Of a DNA stretch of 64,000 nt, positions 9,434-18,660 are shown one piece after another. Position 1 is the first letter of the stretch, and every line of letters begins with the position of its first letter. A program made the position numbers and the translations under genes. Below the pieces are notes generated by a model, which saw only the letters and a program-made list of their open reading frames with translations, had not been told where the DNA came from and did no database searches. This DNA comes from Geomonas azotofigens. Lineage in GTDB: Bacteria > Desulfobacterota > Desulfuromonadia > Geobacterales > Geobacteraceae. Where the stretch lies: NCBI RefSeq assembly GCF_018919395.1, contig NZ_JAHLME010000005.1:186001-250000 (forward strand). The letters are read 5' to 3'.

Positions 9434-9562
9434 ATGAGCACCCCAACCACGGCGGCCAAAAGCAAAGCATGGCGCCAGTCAGGACCCCGGCGGGCGGGCA
9501 GCACCTGCCCCGGGGTTAACCGCCTGCCGAACCGGCACAGAGAACAGGAGGAAGCAGCCTAA
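9434..9562 (+). CDS. Small ORF (42 aa) between riboswitch and FN3 gene
   Basis: An ATG at 9434 follows a near-perfect ribosome binding site (AAAGGAGG, 9423-9430). It opens a 42-codon frame ending in TAA at 9560-9562, whose last A is the first base of the FN3-gene ATG (TAATG). The product is Arg/Lys/Pro-rich with a single Cys, no signal peptide and no membrane segment; I recognise no family. The RBS and stop-start overlap suggest translational coupling to the secreted protein downstream, either as a leader peptide or as a small effector. A chance ORF in a GC-rich leader remains possible. Confidence 0.5.
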   Translation: MSTPTTAAKSKAWRQSGPRRAGSTCPGVNRLPNRHREQEEAA

Positions 9563-11091
9563 TGTCAAAATGCAGTACAGTACCGAGCCACACCGTCCTT
9601 GCCAGGATGGCCCTCATCGCCTTGCTGGTTTTCACAGCGATGGCGACCACGACGCTGAGAGCGACGCCTGCGGCGGCAGCCCAGGCCAGCATCGCCTGGA
9701 GCGCCCCGACCGACAGCACTGGGGTGACCGGCTACAAGGTTCACATCGGGGGAACCTCCGGCAACTACTCGCAGCATGTCGACGTCGGCAGCACCACGAG
9801 CTACTCGGCCAGCAGCCTGACCGACGGCAGCACCTACTATTTCGCCGTCACCGCCTACAACGCGGCCGGGAGCGAGAGCGCCTACTCCAACGAGATCAGC
9901 AGGAGCTTCCCCGCCCTGCCCACCACCTACACCATCACGGCGACGGCGGGTGCCGGCGGCACCATCACCGCCTTGAACAACACCAAGGTCAGCACGGCAA
10001 CCAGCGGCAGTTCCACCATCACCAGCGTCACGGTCACCTCCGGCGCCAGCCAGTCCTTCAGCATCGCTCCGGCCAGCGGCTACAAGGTCGCCGGCGTCAC
10101 CGTGGACGGCGTCTCAGTGGGCGCGTTGACCTCCTACAGCTTCAGCAACGTGACCGTCAACCACACCATCTCGGCCACTTTCGCCGTGAACAGCTACAGC
10201 ATCACCGCGAGCGCCGGCACCGGCGGCAGCATCACCCCGTCCGGGACCACCGCGGTTGCCGCCAACGGGAGCCAGAGCTACACCATTACCCCCGCCACCG
10301 GCTACAAGATCGCCGGGGTAACGGTCGACGGCACCTCGGTGGGCGCGGTGGGGAGCTACACCTTCAACCTGGTCAGCGCGAACCACACCATCGCCGCGAG
10401 TTTCGCGCTCAACAGCTACACCATCACGGCGACCGCCGGTACCGGCGGCACCATAACCCCGTTAGGGAACGCCACCGTCGCGAGCGGCGGCAGCCAAGGC
10501 TACACGGTAGCTGCGACCAGCGGCTACAAGATCGCCGACGTCAAGGTGGACGGCGTGTCCAAGGGAGCCATCTCCTCCTACACCTTCAGCGGCGTGACCG
10601 CCAACCACACCATCGCGGCAAGCTTCACCGTGCAAAGCGGCATCACGGTCTTCGCCACCAACGCGGGGGGTGCGGCCTTCACCGGCGCCGACGGGACCGC
10701 CTACAAGGCAGACAGCTACTATTCCGGCGGGACCGCCAAGACCATCACCGCGACCATAGCCGGCACCACCGACGACGTCCTGTACCAGAGCTACCGCTAC
10801 GGCAGCACCACGGCCGGCAGCGTCATGTCCTACAATATCCCGGTAGCCAACGGCAACTACTCCGTCGTCCTCAAATTCGCGGACAACGTGGGGACCGGCC
10901 AGAGGGTATTCGACGTGAAGATGGAAGGGACCACCGTTTTGTCCAGCTTTGACATCTATGCCAAGGCTGGCAATAATACGGCTTACGATGTGACCATACC
11001 GGTCAGCGTGGCGGACGGCGTGCTGAACATAGGGTTCGTGACCAAGATCAGCAGCCCCAAGATCAACGGTATCGTGGTGAAAACCAGGTAA
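9562..11091 (+). CDS. Secreted FN3 / InlB-type repeat / malectin-like protein
   Basis: A 509-residue exported protein. Residues 1-40 form a signal peptide ending in APAAAA-type small residues. Residues 41-118 are one fibronectin type III domain (WSAPTDSTGVTGYKV, YYFAVTAYN). Three tandem repeats of about 73-88 residues follow (122-209, 211-283, 285-357), each with YTITATAG-GG-I, GYKIAGVTVDG, and NHTIAASF; these look like the divergent InlB-B/bacterial repeat. Residues about 361-509 resemble a malectin-type carbohydrate-binding domain (GGAAFTGADGTAY, YSVVLKFAD, FDVKMEG). GAGGAAGC precedes the ATG. It lies downstream of the cyclic-dinucleotide riboswitch and is likely a ligand-induced surface or matrix adhesin (inference). 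Confidence 0.85.
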   Translation: MSKCSTVPSHTVLARMALIALLVFTAMATTTLRATPAAAAQASIAWSAPTDSTGVTGYKVHIGGTSGNYSQHVDVGSTTSYSASSLTDGSTYYFAVTAYNAAGSESAYSNEISRSFPALPTTYTITATAGAGGTITALNNTKVSTATSGSSTITSVTVTSGASQSFSIAPASGYKVAGVTVDGVSVGALTSYSFSNVTVNHTISATFAVNSYSITASAGTGGSITPSGTTAVAANGSQSYTITPATGYKIAGVTVDGTSVGAVGSYTFNLVSANHTIAASFALNSYTITATAGTGGTITPLGNATVASGGSQGYTVAATSGYKIADVKVDGVSKGAISSYTFSGVTANHTIAASFTVQSGITVFATNAGGAAFTGADGTAYKADSYYSGGTAKTITATIAGTTDDVLYQSYRYGSTTAGSVMSYNIPVANGNYSVVLKFADNVGTGQRVFDVKMEGTTVLSSFDIYAKAGNNTAYDVTIPVSVADGVLNIGFVTKISSPKINGIVVKTR

Positions 11092-11110
11092 ACAAAGACA
11101 AGGAAGGTAT

Positions 11111-12718
11111 ATGACGTCAAAAGTGACCTTATTAGGCAAGAAGATAGCAGTAACGGCAGCAGTCATTCTCTGTTTCAGCGCCACCATGGCCTCCGCGGCG
11201 ACCTACTACGTCGACTCCGCTGCGGGCTCCGACAGTAACGCCGGCAGCAGCTCCGCGCCCTGGAAGACGGTGACCAAGGTGAACGGCATGTCCTTTTACC
11301 CCGGCGACCAGATTCTCTTCAAGCGCGGGGGGAGCTGGGATACCCTGCTCAAGCCGTCGTCCGGCAGCAGCGGTTCCCCGGTAAGCTACGGGGCCTACGG
11401 CACCGGCAACAAACCGGTGATCCGCGGCTTCTACGCTTCCAGCAAGTCGTACGTGACCGCCCAGGACATCGCTTTCCGCAACGGCAGCACCGACAGCCCG
11501 GCGACCATCCTGACCTCGCATCACATCGTGCTCAGGAACTGCGACATCATCGCCGACAGCTCCAACAGCACCTGGGCCGCGCTGTACATGCTGCTGAACT
11601 CGCACCACAACGAGATCAGCGGCTGCAACATCGCGCACCTGACCACCAGCAGGCAGTCCGACGCGGTGAACCTGAGAAGGAACGCCAACTACAACATCAT
11701 CAGGAACAACACCATCGGCGCCGCCACCCACTATTCGCTTTCGCTGGAAGGGTTCGACACCACCTACCCGACCTACAGCTGCAACTACAACCTGATCCAG
11801 GGGAACACCATCTACAACCCGCAGGGCGCCACCATGGGGCTGCAGTCCGGGTCGAGCAACAACGTGGTGGAGAAGAACACCGTCTACGGCGGCAAGAGCA
11901 CGAGCTACGATGCCAACCTCCCCCGTACCTTCAAGGCGGTGTCGCAGAACAACATCATCCGCTACAACATCCTGCGGGACAACACGACCAGCACGTCCAG
12001 CGGCTTGGGCATGGAGGTCTACGCCTACAACACGGACCCACCCAACGTGGCCATCGGCAACCGGGTCTACAACAACACGATCACCAACATCACTAAGTAC
12101 CCGATCGTGATCGCGACCAACGGCGACAGCGGGGCGACCGCCTACAACAACTATTTCAAGAACAACGCGGTCTACAACAACCTCGACAGCTACCAGCTCT
12201 GGATCCAGAAGAACAGCGTCATCTATGACAACTTCTTCTTCAACAACCTGTTCTTCAAGACCGGCACCAGCACCATCATGAACGTACAGGGGAAATACGG
12301 CACGGTCGCCGACATCCAGGCTGCCGACCCCACCCACTTCAAGGGTAACCTGCAGACCGCGCCGATGCTCGACTCCACTTACACGCCGCAGGTCGGCTCC
12401 CCCTGCATCGATGCCGGCGACTTCCTGACCAAGGTCACCAGCGCCAGCGGCACCGGCTCGGTGATCACCGTCGCCGATGACGGCTACTTCTCGGACGGCA
12501 TGGGGCTGACCGCGGGCGATACCATCACGGTGGGGAGCTACACCGCCACCATCACGGCGATCAACCGCTCCACGCACCAGATCACCCTGAACCAGAGCGT
12601 GACCTTCAAGACCGGCGACGCGGTCAGCATGCCCTACAAGGGGACCAAGCCGGACATCGGGGCCGTCGAGTATCAGCAGGTCGTGGCCCAACCGCTCAAC
12701 CTGCAGTTCACCAACTAG
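11111..12718 (+). CDS. Secreted right-handed parallel beta-helix protein
   Basis: A 535-residue protein with a signal peptide (about 1-29, ending ASA) and the start YYVDSAAGSDSNAG-x-S, the N-terminal cap common to secreted pectate-lyase-fold proteins. The middle is made of repeated short strands rich in Asn (NNTIGAATHYSLS, NLIQGNTIY, NNVVEKNTVYGG), the Asn-ladder pattern of right-handed parallel beta-helices. A small beta-rich C-terminal part (about 420-520) ends with KPDIGAVEY. AAGGAAGGTAT precedes the ATG; the gap from the FN3 gene is 19 bases, so both are probably under the same riboswitch. It could bind or cleave a polysaccharide; no catalytic residues can be assigned by eye. Confidence 0.85.
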   Translation: MTSKVTLLGKKIAVTAAVILCFSATMASAATYYVDSAAGSDSNAGSSSAPWKTVTKVNGMSFYPGDQILFKRGGSWDTLLKPSSGSSGSPVSYGAYGTGNKPVIRGFYASSKSYVTAQDIAFRNGSTDSPATILTSHHIVLRNCDIIADSSNSTWAALYMLLNSHHNEISGCNIAHLTTSRQSDAVNLRRNANYNIIRNNTIGAATHYSLSLEGFDTTYPTYSCNYNLIQGNTIYNPQGATMGLQSGSSNNVVEKNTVYGGKSTSYDANLPRTFKAVSQNNIIRYNILRDNTTSTSSGLGMEVYAYNTDPPNVAIGNRVYNNTITNITKYPIVIATNGDSGATAYNNYFKNNAVYNNLDSYQLWIQKNSVIYDNFFFNNLFFKTGTSTIMNVQGKYGTVADIQAADPTHFKGNLQTAPMLDSTYTPQVGSPCIDAGDFLTKVTSASGTGSVITVADDGYFSDGMGLTAGDTITVGSYTATITAINRSTHQITLNQSVTFKTGDAVSMPYKGTKPDIGAVEYQQVVAQPLNLQFTN

Positions 12719-12751
12719 CGCGACCGGTTCCATCCGGAGTCGCCCCAAAAG

Positions 12752-12785
12752 AAAGGGGGCAGCGGTGATACCGCTGCCCCCTTTT
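12752..12785. terminator. Bidirectional intrinsic terminator
   Basis: Perfect stem GGGGGCAGCGG (12755-12765) / CCGCTGCCCCC (12771-12781) with loop TGATA, flanked by AAA on the left and TTTT on the right. It lies between the convergent beta-helix gene and the end of the polysaccharide operon and can serve both strands. Confidence 0.9.
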
Positions 12786-12803
12786 CCTTTCCCGCCTGCC
12801 CCC

Positions 12804-13958
12804 CTAGCGCCCGGAGGTCAGCCGCGACAGCGCGCAGAACATCCAGGCCTGGGACCAGCGGATGTAGGGAATCTTGTTGGTGAAGGCCCGGTACTTCTGG
12901 TAGTAGAAATAACCGGTCTCATCCTGCATGTGCTCCACGGCCCAACGCGCGATACGCTCCGCCAGGGGGAAGCTTTGCTCGCTTAGCGCGGAAAGCTCGA
13001 GGCAGGTTAGGATCCCCTGCGCCGAACAGTGGATGTCGATGGGATAGAGGGAGTCGTGGTAGTACTTGGGGCAGCCATCCTCCAGCCAGAAGTGGTCCAG
13101 GTAGTACTGGTATCCCTTGCGCAGCTCCTTGTCCCAGGTTTGTTCCTCGGCGAACTGCATCCATTTCTTCAAGGAGACCAGGTTGAAGCCGGTATGGAAG
13201 CTGTCGACGAACTGCTGGAAGGAGCTCTCTCCATAGGCCCAAGAGTAGTCCGGGCGCATCGCCTTCACCGAATAGCGCATCGCCTTGCGGGACTTCTCCA
13301 GGTAGCCGCGGTCTCCGGTCAGGCGGGCGACCCGCGCCAGGAGCGCGGCGACGAGCATGTTGACGTTGTGGACGCGGGTGGCGTTGCCGGGCATATAACC
13401 AAAGCAGATAGTCGTACCGTCCTCGAAGAGGATCAGGTTGTCGAGCAGGAAACGGCACCCACCCAAAGCGGCCTCGAGAGCCCCGCCGTCGCCGGTGGTG
13501 GCATGGCAATCGAGCATCGCGTTGGAGACGAAGACGGTGGTGACCGCGTTGGGTGTACCGACCGGCGTGAGGAAGTTCCGCGACTGCCAGTCGAAGTTGT
13601 ACCCCCAGGAGGTCCCGGAATAACCGGAGCAGTTCATCCCCTGCAGCAGCCTAACCAGTTGCAGGGCCTCGTCGTGCTTCTTCTTGGCAACCAGCCCGGT
13701 GATGAACAGGGCCAGTCCCTTGGGGTTGTACCCCTTGGGGACCCGCGTGGCGCAGCGTAAGTTGACGGGACTTCTCTTGAAGAACTGGGTCCAGGCCAGG
13801 CGTAGCAACGGCGACCGGTACAGCGGAGAGTTGCGAAACAGCACCGAGTTGAGCCCGTCGAAGTTATCCCACCCCTGATAGCCGCAGGCACGACAATAGT
13901 CGTAGAGCCTGTCGAAGGCATGGTCGAAGCTCCTGCCGACAGCACCCTCGCGTTTCAT
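12804..13958 (-). CDS. Alpha/alpha-toroid-like protein at the end of the polysaccharide operon
   Basis: A 384-residue soluble protein without signal peptide. Paired-helix segments with aromatic residues (SFQQFVDSFHTGFNL, YLDHFWLEDGCPKYYHDS, YIRWSQAWMFCALS) resemble the alpha/alpha-toroid of glycoside-processing enzymes such as uronyl epimerases or GH88/AGE-type proteins. I cannot assign the exact family. The start at 13958 overlaps the upstream glycosyltransferase stop by ATGA and has AAAGGGGG upstream; a longer reading from 14078 would be inside that gene. Last gene of the exopolysaccharide operon; a role in modifying or hydrolysing polymer or oligosaccharide is inferred from context only. 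Confidence 0.7.
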   Translation of the reverse strand: MKREGAVGRSFDHAFDRLYDYCRACGYQGWDNFDGLNSVLFRNSPLYRSPLLRLAWTQFFKRSPVNLRCATRVPKGYNPKGLALFITGLVAKKKHDEALQLVRLLQGMNCSGYSGTSWGYNFDWQSRNFLTPVGTPNAVTTVFVSNAMLDCHATTGDGGALEAALGGCRFLLDNLILFEDGTTICFGYMPGNATRVHNVNMLVAALLARVARLTGDRGYLEKSRKAMRYSVKAMRPDYSWAYGESSFQQFVDSFHTGFNLVSLKKWMQFAEEQTWDKELRKGYQYYLDHFWLEDGCPKYYHDSLYPIDIHCSAQGILTCLELSALSEQSFPLAERIARWAVEHMQDETGYFYYQKYRAFTNKIPYIRWSQAWMFCALSRLTSGR

Positions 13959-15046
13959 AGGCACCCCCTTTCCTGGCGCAAGAGATCGAGGTAGAGCGAT
14001 TCCAGCCGCGCCACCACGCTCGTTATGGAGAAACGCTCGCGTCCGACCCGCCTGTTGCGCTGCGACATCTCTCGCCAAAGCTCCGGATCTTCAAGCAGAC
14101 GGGCGACCCGATCGGCGAAGTCAGCGGGGTCGAGCGAGGGGATCAGGAAGCCGTTCTCGCCGTCGGCTATGATGTCGGCAATGCCCGCCACCGGCCTGCT
14201 CACGATGGGGATCCCCATCCCCATCCCCTCCACGAGGGCGTTGGGCATCCCCTCGCCGTAGTCGGTGGGAAAGAGCATGATGCCGCAGCGGGCCAGCAGG
14301 CGGTATTTCGGCTCGCCCGACAGCCACCCGGTGAACTCCACCTGCGCCGCCAGCCCCCGACTTTGCACGTAGTCGACCAGTTCCTGCCGCAACTCGCCAT
14401 CCCCCACCATGTAAAGGTGCACGTCGGGGAAGCGGGGAAGCAGCCGTTCCACCGCCTGAATGGCGGTGAGGCATCCCTTGCCGCGCGCGAACCTGGAGAG
14501 GAAGATGATGCGACGCGGGTCGTTGGCGGCCTCGCATTCATGGTGCTCGTACGTGGTCGTCTCCCGCACGATGGCCCGAGGAGGAAATCCCCACCCGGCC
14601 AGGCAGTCCCCGAAACGGCTGCAAAGGACCACCAGGCGGTCTGCGGCAAAGACTCGCCTAAAAAGCCCCCGCGCGTAACGGTCGATGATCCCTTCCCACC
14701 TGGGCGACCACCCGCGGAAGAAGACGATGGTCTTCATCCCCGTCAACCGCGCCGCCAAGTGGTAGACGCCGTCGCGGATCAGGGACTTCGGGTCGAGCGA
14801 GGGGTTCAGCACCACCAGGTCGTGGCGCGGAAGCGTTCGCCTGAGGGCAATGAGGTCTACCAGCGGCTGCAGCGCACGGCCTCCACCGCTGGCGACGGAA
14901 CGGCTTCCGGTGTAAAAGAAGTGGAGGTTCACCGCATCCGAACGGAAGTGCCTGTTCACAAGTGAGTAATAGTTCGCCACGCCGCCGCTTTGCTCCGGCG
15001 GCGGGCACATGACGAGAACCTCAGATTTGCGACTGTTCGTTGTCAT
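13955..15046 (-). CDS. Glycosyltransferase family 4 (GT-B)
   Basis: A 363-residue GT-B glycosyltransferase. The N-terminal domain has PPPEQSGGVANY; the C-terminal nucleotide-sugar domain shows FLSRFARGKGCLTAIQA, YMVGDGELR, and the E-x7-E-type motif PTDYGEGMPNALVEGMGMG, as in GT4 retaining enzymes. The start ATG at 15046 overlaps the ATP-grasp gene by 26 bases. It sits in the assembly part of the exopolysaccharide locus and likely adds one sugar of the repeat unit on the cytoplasmic face; donor and acceptor unknown. Confidence 0.88.
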   Translation of the reverse strand: MTTNSRKSEVLVMCPPPEQSGGVANYYSLVNRHFRSDAVNLHFFYTGSRSVASGGGRALQPLVDLIALRRTLPRHDLVVLNPSLDPKSLIRDGVYHLAARLTGMKTIVFFRGWSPRWEGIIDRYARGLFRRVFAADRLVVLCSRFGDCLAGWGFPPRAIVRETTTYEHHECEAANDPRRIIFLSRFARGKGCLTAIQAVERLLPRFPDVHLYMVGDGELRQELVDYVQSRGLAAQVEFTGWLSGEPKYRLLARCGIMLFPTDYGEGMPNALVEGMGMGIPIVSRPVAGIADIIADGENGFLIPSLDPADFADRVARLLEDPELWREMSQRNRRVGRERFSITSVVARLESLYLDLLRQERGCL

Positions 15047-16184
15047 AACGCGCCACCCGCTCCTTTTCTCGCAGCGAATCCAACACACACAGGACCCGCT
15101 CGTTGTAGAGGTAGTTGCGGCAGAAATCGCCGGCCTCGAACTTCCAGCCTTGAGATGGCTCGTGCAGCATCCGCCCGGGGATGCCGTCAACGATGCACAT
15201 CTCGTGGCTGTTCATGATGCCGAAATAGGTGTGCAGTTCGTTGGCCAGGAACCTCCCATCCTCGGCGATGAAGACGTCCAGGCTCAGGCTGGTGAACCCA
15301 CCCCTGTCGAAGACGGCGCGGGCGAAGTCGAGCAGCCCCACCGGGGGCAAACCATAGCGGCGCAAGTGCGAGCCGCTGTGGAACCTCCCCCCCCTGAGTT
15401 TCTCGAACGCGAAGTACGACGGCCCGATCCGCACCACCCGCCACTCCTTGACATTGGGGAGGTATTCCTGCAGCAGCACGCTGCCAACTTCGCGATCGTT
15501 GGGCCCGCGCCTTTCATTCGTGTACCCTTTGCTGAAACAGTGGGAGATATGCTTGCTGAGCTGGTTGCGGCGCTCAAAGATAATGACTCCGGAAGCTCCC
15601 GATCCCATGTTGCTCTTGAAGACCACCGGCAGGGGTGCGCCGGCCGCGAACTCCAAGGCCTGCCTGCGATCGTAGAAGACCCAGGTCTTCGGATGGCTGA
15701 TACCGTTGGCCTTGAGCCAGTAACAGGTACGCCTTTTGCTCTCCCACATCCACAAGGCTGAGTAGGACGGGAAAATGGGCTTCCCCATGTCCTCGGCGAT
15801 GATCCGCACCCGCTCGTCGTACATCTGCTTCCAGTTGCTAAAGGTGACCGAAGGGAGCACCAGGTAGACGTCGCAGCCCGACTGCTGCATGACCTCCTGC
15901 CAGTCCGGCCCCGTGATGTCAAGCACCTGGTAACGCACCTTCAGCTCCCGGCACGCTTTAACGTAGTACCTGTGACCGTGCCAGAATTCCTTGAGTATCC
16001 CCAAGGTGTAGGGGTAGGCCGCGTCGTAGTCGCACCCGCGGCATTCTTCCTCCGGCAGATGCAGGAGCCTGTTGCTGGTCCTAAGTTCGGCGAGGTCCAG
16101 ATGCCGCTGCAGGTAGCGGCGCAAAGGACCGAGCAGTCGGTTCTGCTTCAAAAAGCGCAGGGCACGGAGGTAGAACCGGTTCAT
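15021..16184 (-). CDS. ATP-grasp domain protein
   Basis: A 387-residue protein. The central part shows ATP-grasp features: PLPVVFKSNMGSGASGVIIFE (the Lys/Gly-rich loop), VGSVLLQEYLP, and the Mg-binding end SLDVFIAEDGRFLANELHTYFG. The family forms amide or ester bonds through acyl-phosphate intermediates. The N-terminal region contains CRGCDYD and a long helical part. In a capsule/EPS operon next to a CapA-like gene, it may attach an amino acid or similar group to a sugar acid, or synthesise a polymer component (inference). Starts 3 bases after the CapA-like gene ends. Confidence 0.78.
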   Translation of the reverse strand: MNRFYLRALRFLKQNRLLGPLRRYLQRHLDLAELRTSNRLLHLPEEECRGCDYDAAYPYTLGILKEFWHGHRYYVKACRELKVRYQVLDITGPDWQEVMQQSGCDVYLVLPSVTFSNWKQMYDERVRIIAEDMGKPIFPSYSALWMWESKRRTCYWLKANGISHPKTWVFYDRRQALEFAAGAPLPVVFKSNMGSGASGVIIFERRNQLSKHISHCFSKGYTNERRGPNDREVGSVLLQEYLPNVKEWRVVRIGPSYFAFEKLRGGRFHSGSHLRRYGLPPVGLLDFARAVFDRGGFTSLSLDVFIAEDGRFLANELHTYFGIMNSHEMCIVDGIPGRMLHEPSQGWKFEAGDFCRNYLYNERVLCVLDSLREKERVARYDNEQSQI

Positions 16185-16187
16185 CTT

Positions 16188-17363
16188 TTACCTCTCGGCC
16201 CGGGAGTCGATAGCCAGAATGGTCTCCAGGGCCTCCCTGTGCGATTCGCAGGAGATGAGATGGTGCAGGTTCAACAGCCTGCGCCTGTCGTAGCACCAGT
16301 CGCTGAAGCGCAGGGTGCGGTTTAGGAACCTCGCCACCCTGCCATGGCCGTTCAGCGTACTGTAAAGGTCGTACCTTTTGGCGTGGCACAACCGCGTCCA
16401 TTGCGCGCGTACGAATTCTGCATCTTGAACCCGCATGCTTTTTCCCGTGAGGTCGGCGAGAAAGCATGCGGCCTGGTGAGCCGCCATCTTCCGTGCCCCG
16501 GGCAGATGGTCTGACTGGAGAAAGGGAACCAGTTCCACCCTTGCGTCAAGGCCCCGTTCGAGCAGCACCCTCACCAGAAATCCCCGGGAGAAGCTGGCGG
16601 CGCGCTGGGGGTAGCGGTCGAAGAGCAGATTGCCCTGACCGTAAACGATGTGGCCATGGCGGTACTTTTCCACCGCCCCCGGGCAGTGAGAGTGCTGGCA
16701 GATCACGATGGCAGCCCCCTCTTCGATCATGAAGCGGCAGGTGTCCTGCAGCATCGGACTCGGGTAGGGGTGATGCTGGAGTCCCGCGTGAAGCAATACG
16801 ATCAGGCAATCGAACCGGTCACAGCAAATACGCAGCGTCCGCACATAGTCCGCCAGGTTGAGCAGGCTGACCACGGCCTTATCTCCCCTGGCAACGCCGG
16901 CCTCCCTTTCGGCGTAAGCCAACAAGCCGACCCTGATGCCCTTGATCTCGCGGATGAAGGGACGCCCGGCCTCCCTGCCATCTTCACCTGCGCCGACCAC
17001 GGCGACCCCCGCACTGGCACAGGCCGACACGGTGCTCAGCACCCCCTGCGCGCCGAAGTCGAGGATATGATTGTTGGCGAGATTGACGAGGCCTATCTGA
17101 GCCCGGCTGAGGGCAGTGATGCCCTGGGGCTCTCCCCTAAGCGCCGGACCGACCTTGGTGACCGGGGCTCCCCCTTCGATCAAGGGACACTCGAGGTTGA
17201 CCACGCAAAGATCGGAGCGCTGAAACTCGGGAAGCAGATCGTTGAACAGCCCGGAAGCGTCGCCGTTGCGGAACATCCTCGCGTTGCGGTTGATCGGGCA
17301 GACATCGCCGCCGATTACGATTTCGACCATTTTAGGCATCTTCAGCACCGGGAAGCGCGGCAT
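16188..17363 (-). CDS. CapA-family metallophosphatase-like protein
   Basis: A 391-residue CapA/PgsA-type protein with the calcineurin-like signature set: IGGDVCPI near the N terminus, CVNLECPL (seen as VVNLECPL), LVNLANNHILDFG, and HAGLQHHPYPSP plus CQHSHCPG towards the C terminus. CapA homologues take part in poly-gamma-glutamate or capsule production; no signal peptide or clear membrane anchor is visible, in contrast to canonical CapA. Gene order ATP-grasp, CapA-like suggests that the two act together, possibly on an amino-acyl or peptidyl decoration. One base separates its start from the upstream polymerase gene, so translation is coupled. Confidence 0.85.
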   Translation of the reverse strand: MPRFPVLKMPKMVEIVIGGDVCPINRNARMFRNGDASGLFNDLLPEFQRSDLCVVNLECPLIEGGAPVTKVGPALRGEPQGITALSRAQIGLVNLANNHILDFGAQGVLSTVSACASAGVAVVGAGEDGREAGRPFIREIKGIRVGLLAYAEREAGVARGDKAVVSLLNLADYVRTLRICCDRFDCLIVLLHAGLQHHPYPSPMLQDTCRFMIEEGAAIVICQHSHCPGAVEKYRHGHIVYGQGNLLFDRYPQRAASFSRGFLVRVLLERGLDARVELVPFLQSDHLPGARKMAAHQAACFLADLTGKSMRVQDAEFVRAQWTRLCHAKRYDLYSTLNGHGRVARFLNRTLRFSDWCYDRRRLLNLHHLISCESHREALETILAIDSRAER

Positions 17364-17364
17364 T

Positions 17365-18651
17365 TTACAAGGTGTTGGAAACGGGATTGCTGCGCCGATC
17401 CGCCAGAAAGCCCAGACAGCGGCCGGCGAGCAGGCACAGCAGATAGGAGTACGGGGTGAGCGAGGGGTTGGAATAGGTGCTGAAGCCGACGCAGGCCAGC
17501 CCCCACAGGAGCAACAGGACGGCCGCCGCGTTGATCTCTACCGCTTCCGAGCCCAGACACCTGAGCCCCGGCAGAATGATCAGTACCAGGTATGACAGCG
17601 CCGTCGGTATCCCTCCGATGAAAGCCATCCACAACACCGCATTATCGAAGTACTGGTAATCCCTCCCGTTCCAGTCCCAGGTACCGTTGGGTCCCCTGCC
17701 GAGCACCAGGTCCGAGAGCGGCACGTCGGCGAAGAAGTCAACGTACTGCCCCGACCGCGTGTCCTGAAGAGCCCGATCCTGGAAATCAATGAAAGCGCCC
17801 AGAAGCAGATCCTGGAGAAAAAATCCTAGGATCGAGAGGGCCACCAGCAGAACGAGCAGAGATTTCAGACGATGGGCCAAGAAGCCTCCGCCGATCCGCC
17901 CCGCGGGCTTGTTCAGCCAAAAAAATGACATGAGAAGGAAAAAGGACATCAGGAACCATGACCTCGTCTTGGTAAAGACCGCGAGGCAGATGAAGACCAT
18001 GTAGGGGATGAATCGCCAGAACTGGCTCAACTTCTGGTGGCGGGTAAAGCTAAAGAGGGTCCATCCGCCGTACCACATCAACAAGACCATGTAATAAACC
18101 GGAGTCGAAAGCCACCGCTGAGTGATATCGCGATGGGTTGTAGCTATCGACACGATGGCCAGGCAGGCGCTGATAATGGAGGTTCCAAAGACGACCTTGT
18201 CTACCAGCGGCCAGACCTTTTTGTCCATCCCGGCAAAGATCAGGACAATCGAGAACCAGACGAAGGGACCCGTCGCGCCGAAGGCCTTGAAGTTCGCGTA
18301 ATCGGCAAAGCCGTACGATACGATGGCCCAGGCCAAGGCGGTGATCTGCAGAGCCCAGAAGGCGAACCGGGTGCCGGATTCAAGCCTGCGGTACTGCCCC
18401 TTGAGGGCGGCGGTAAGTCCGGCAGCGAGAACGCAGACAAGCCCCAGACCGTGCGCCAGGTAGTACAGCGCCGATTTTTCACCGGGGCCGACCACCCCCT
18501 CGCCCGCGGTGGTTCCGATGGATTGGGCGGTCACCACCCAAGCTCCCCACGCACCGAGCAGGCCAGCGGCACTTAATAGCGGCACCAATCCAAGGCTGGT
18601 CCCGGAGCCCGGTTTTCCTGCGCGTACCTGTTCATTGGCTCTGGCGAGCAT
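17365..18651 (-). CDS. O-antigen polymerase/ligase-like membrane protein (Wzy-type)
   Basis: A 428-residue polytopic inner-membrane protein with about 10-12 hydrophobic segments and a large loop in the C-terminal half (GAFIDFQDRALQDTRSGQ...LGRGPNGTWDW), the layout of the Wzy/O-antigen ligase superfamily. The fragment VLGRGPNG is typical of the catalytic periplasmic loop. Located after the Wzx-like flippase (9-base gap) and before CapA. Expected to polymerise repeat units in the periplasm. Sequence conservation in this family is low, so polymerase versus ligase cannot be decided here. Confidence 0.8.
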   Translation of the reverse strand: MLARANEQVRAGKPGSGTSLGLVPLLSAAGLLGAWGAWVVTAQSIGTTAGEGVVGPGEKSALYYLAHGLGLVCVLAAGLTAALKGQYRRLESGTRFAFWALQITALAWAIVSYGFADYANFKAFGATGPFVWFSIVLIFAGMDKKVWPLVDKVVFGTSIISACLAIVSIATTHRDITQRWLSTPVYYMVLLMWYGGWTLFSFTRHQKLSQFWRFIPYMVFICLAVFTKTRSWFLMSFFLLMSFFWLNKPAGRIGGGFLAHRLKSLLVLLVALSILGFFLQDLLLGAFIDFQDRALQDTRSGQYVDFFADVPLSDLVLGRGPNGTWDWNGRDYQYFDNAVLWMAFIGGIPTALSYLVLIILPGLRCLGSEAVEINAAAVLLLLWGLACVGFSTYSNPSLTPYSYLLCLLAGRCLGFLADRRSNPVSNTL

Positions 18652-18660
18652 GGCATCCTC

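Noticed and set aside
11132-12748. 538-codon open frame on the minus strand
   Set aside because: Antisense to the beta-helix gene; Val/Asp/Gly-rich and crosses the start of the terminator region.
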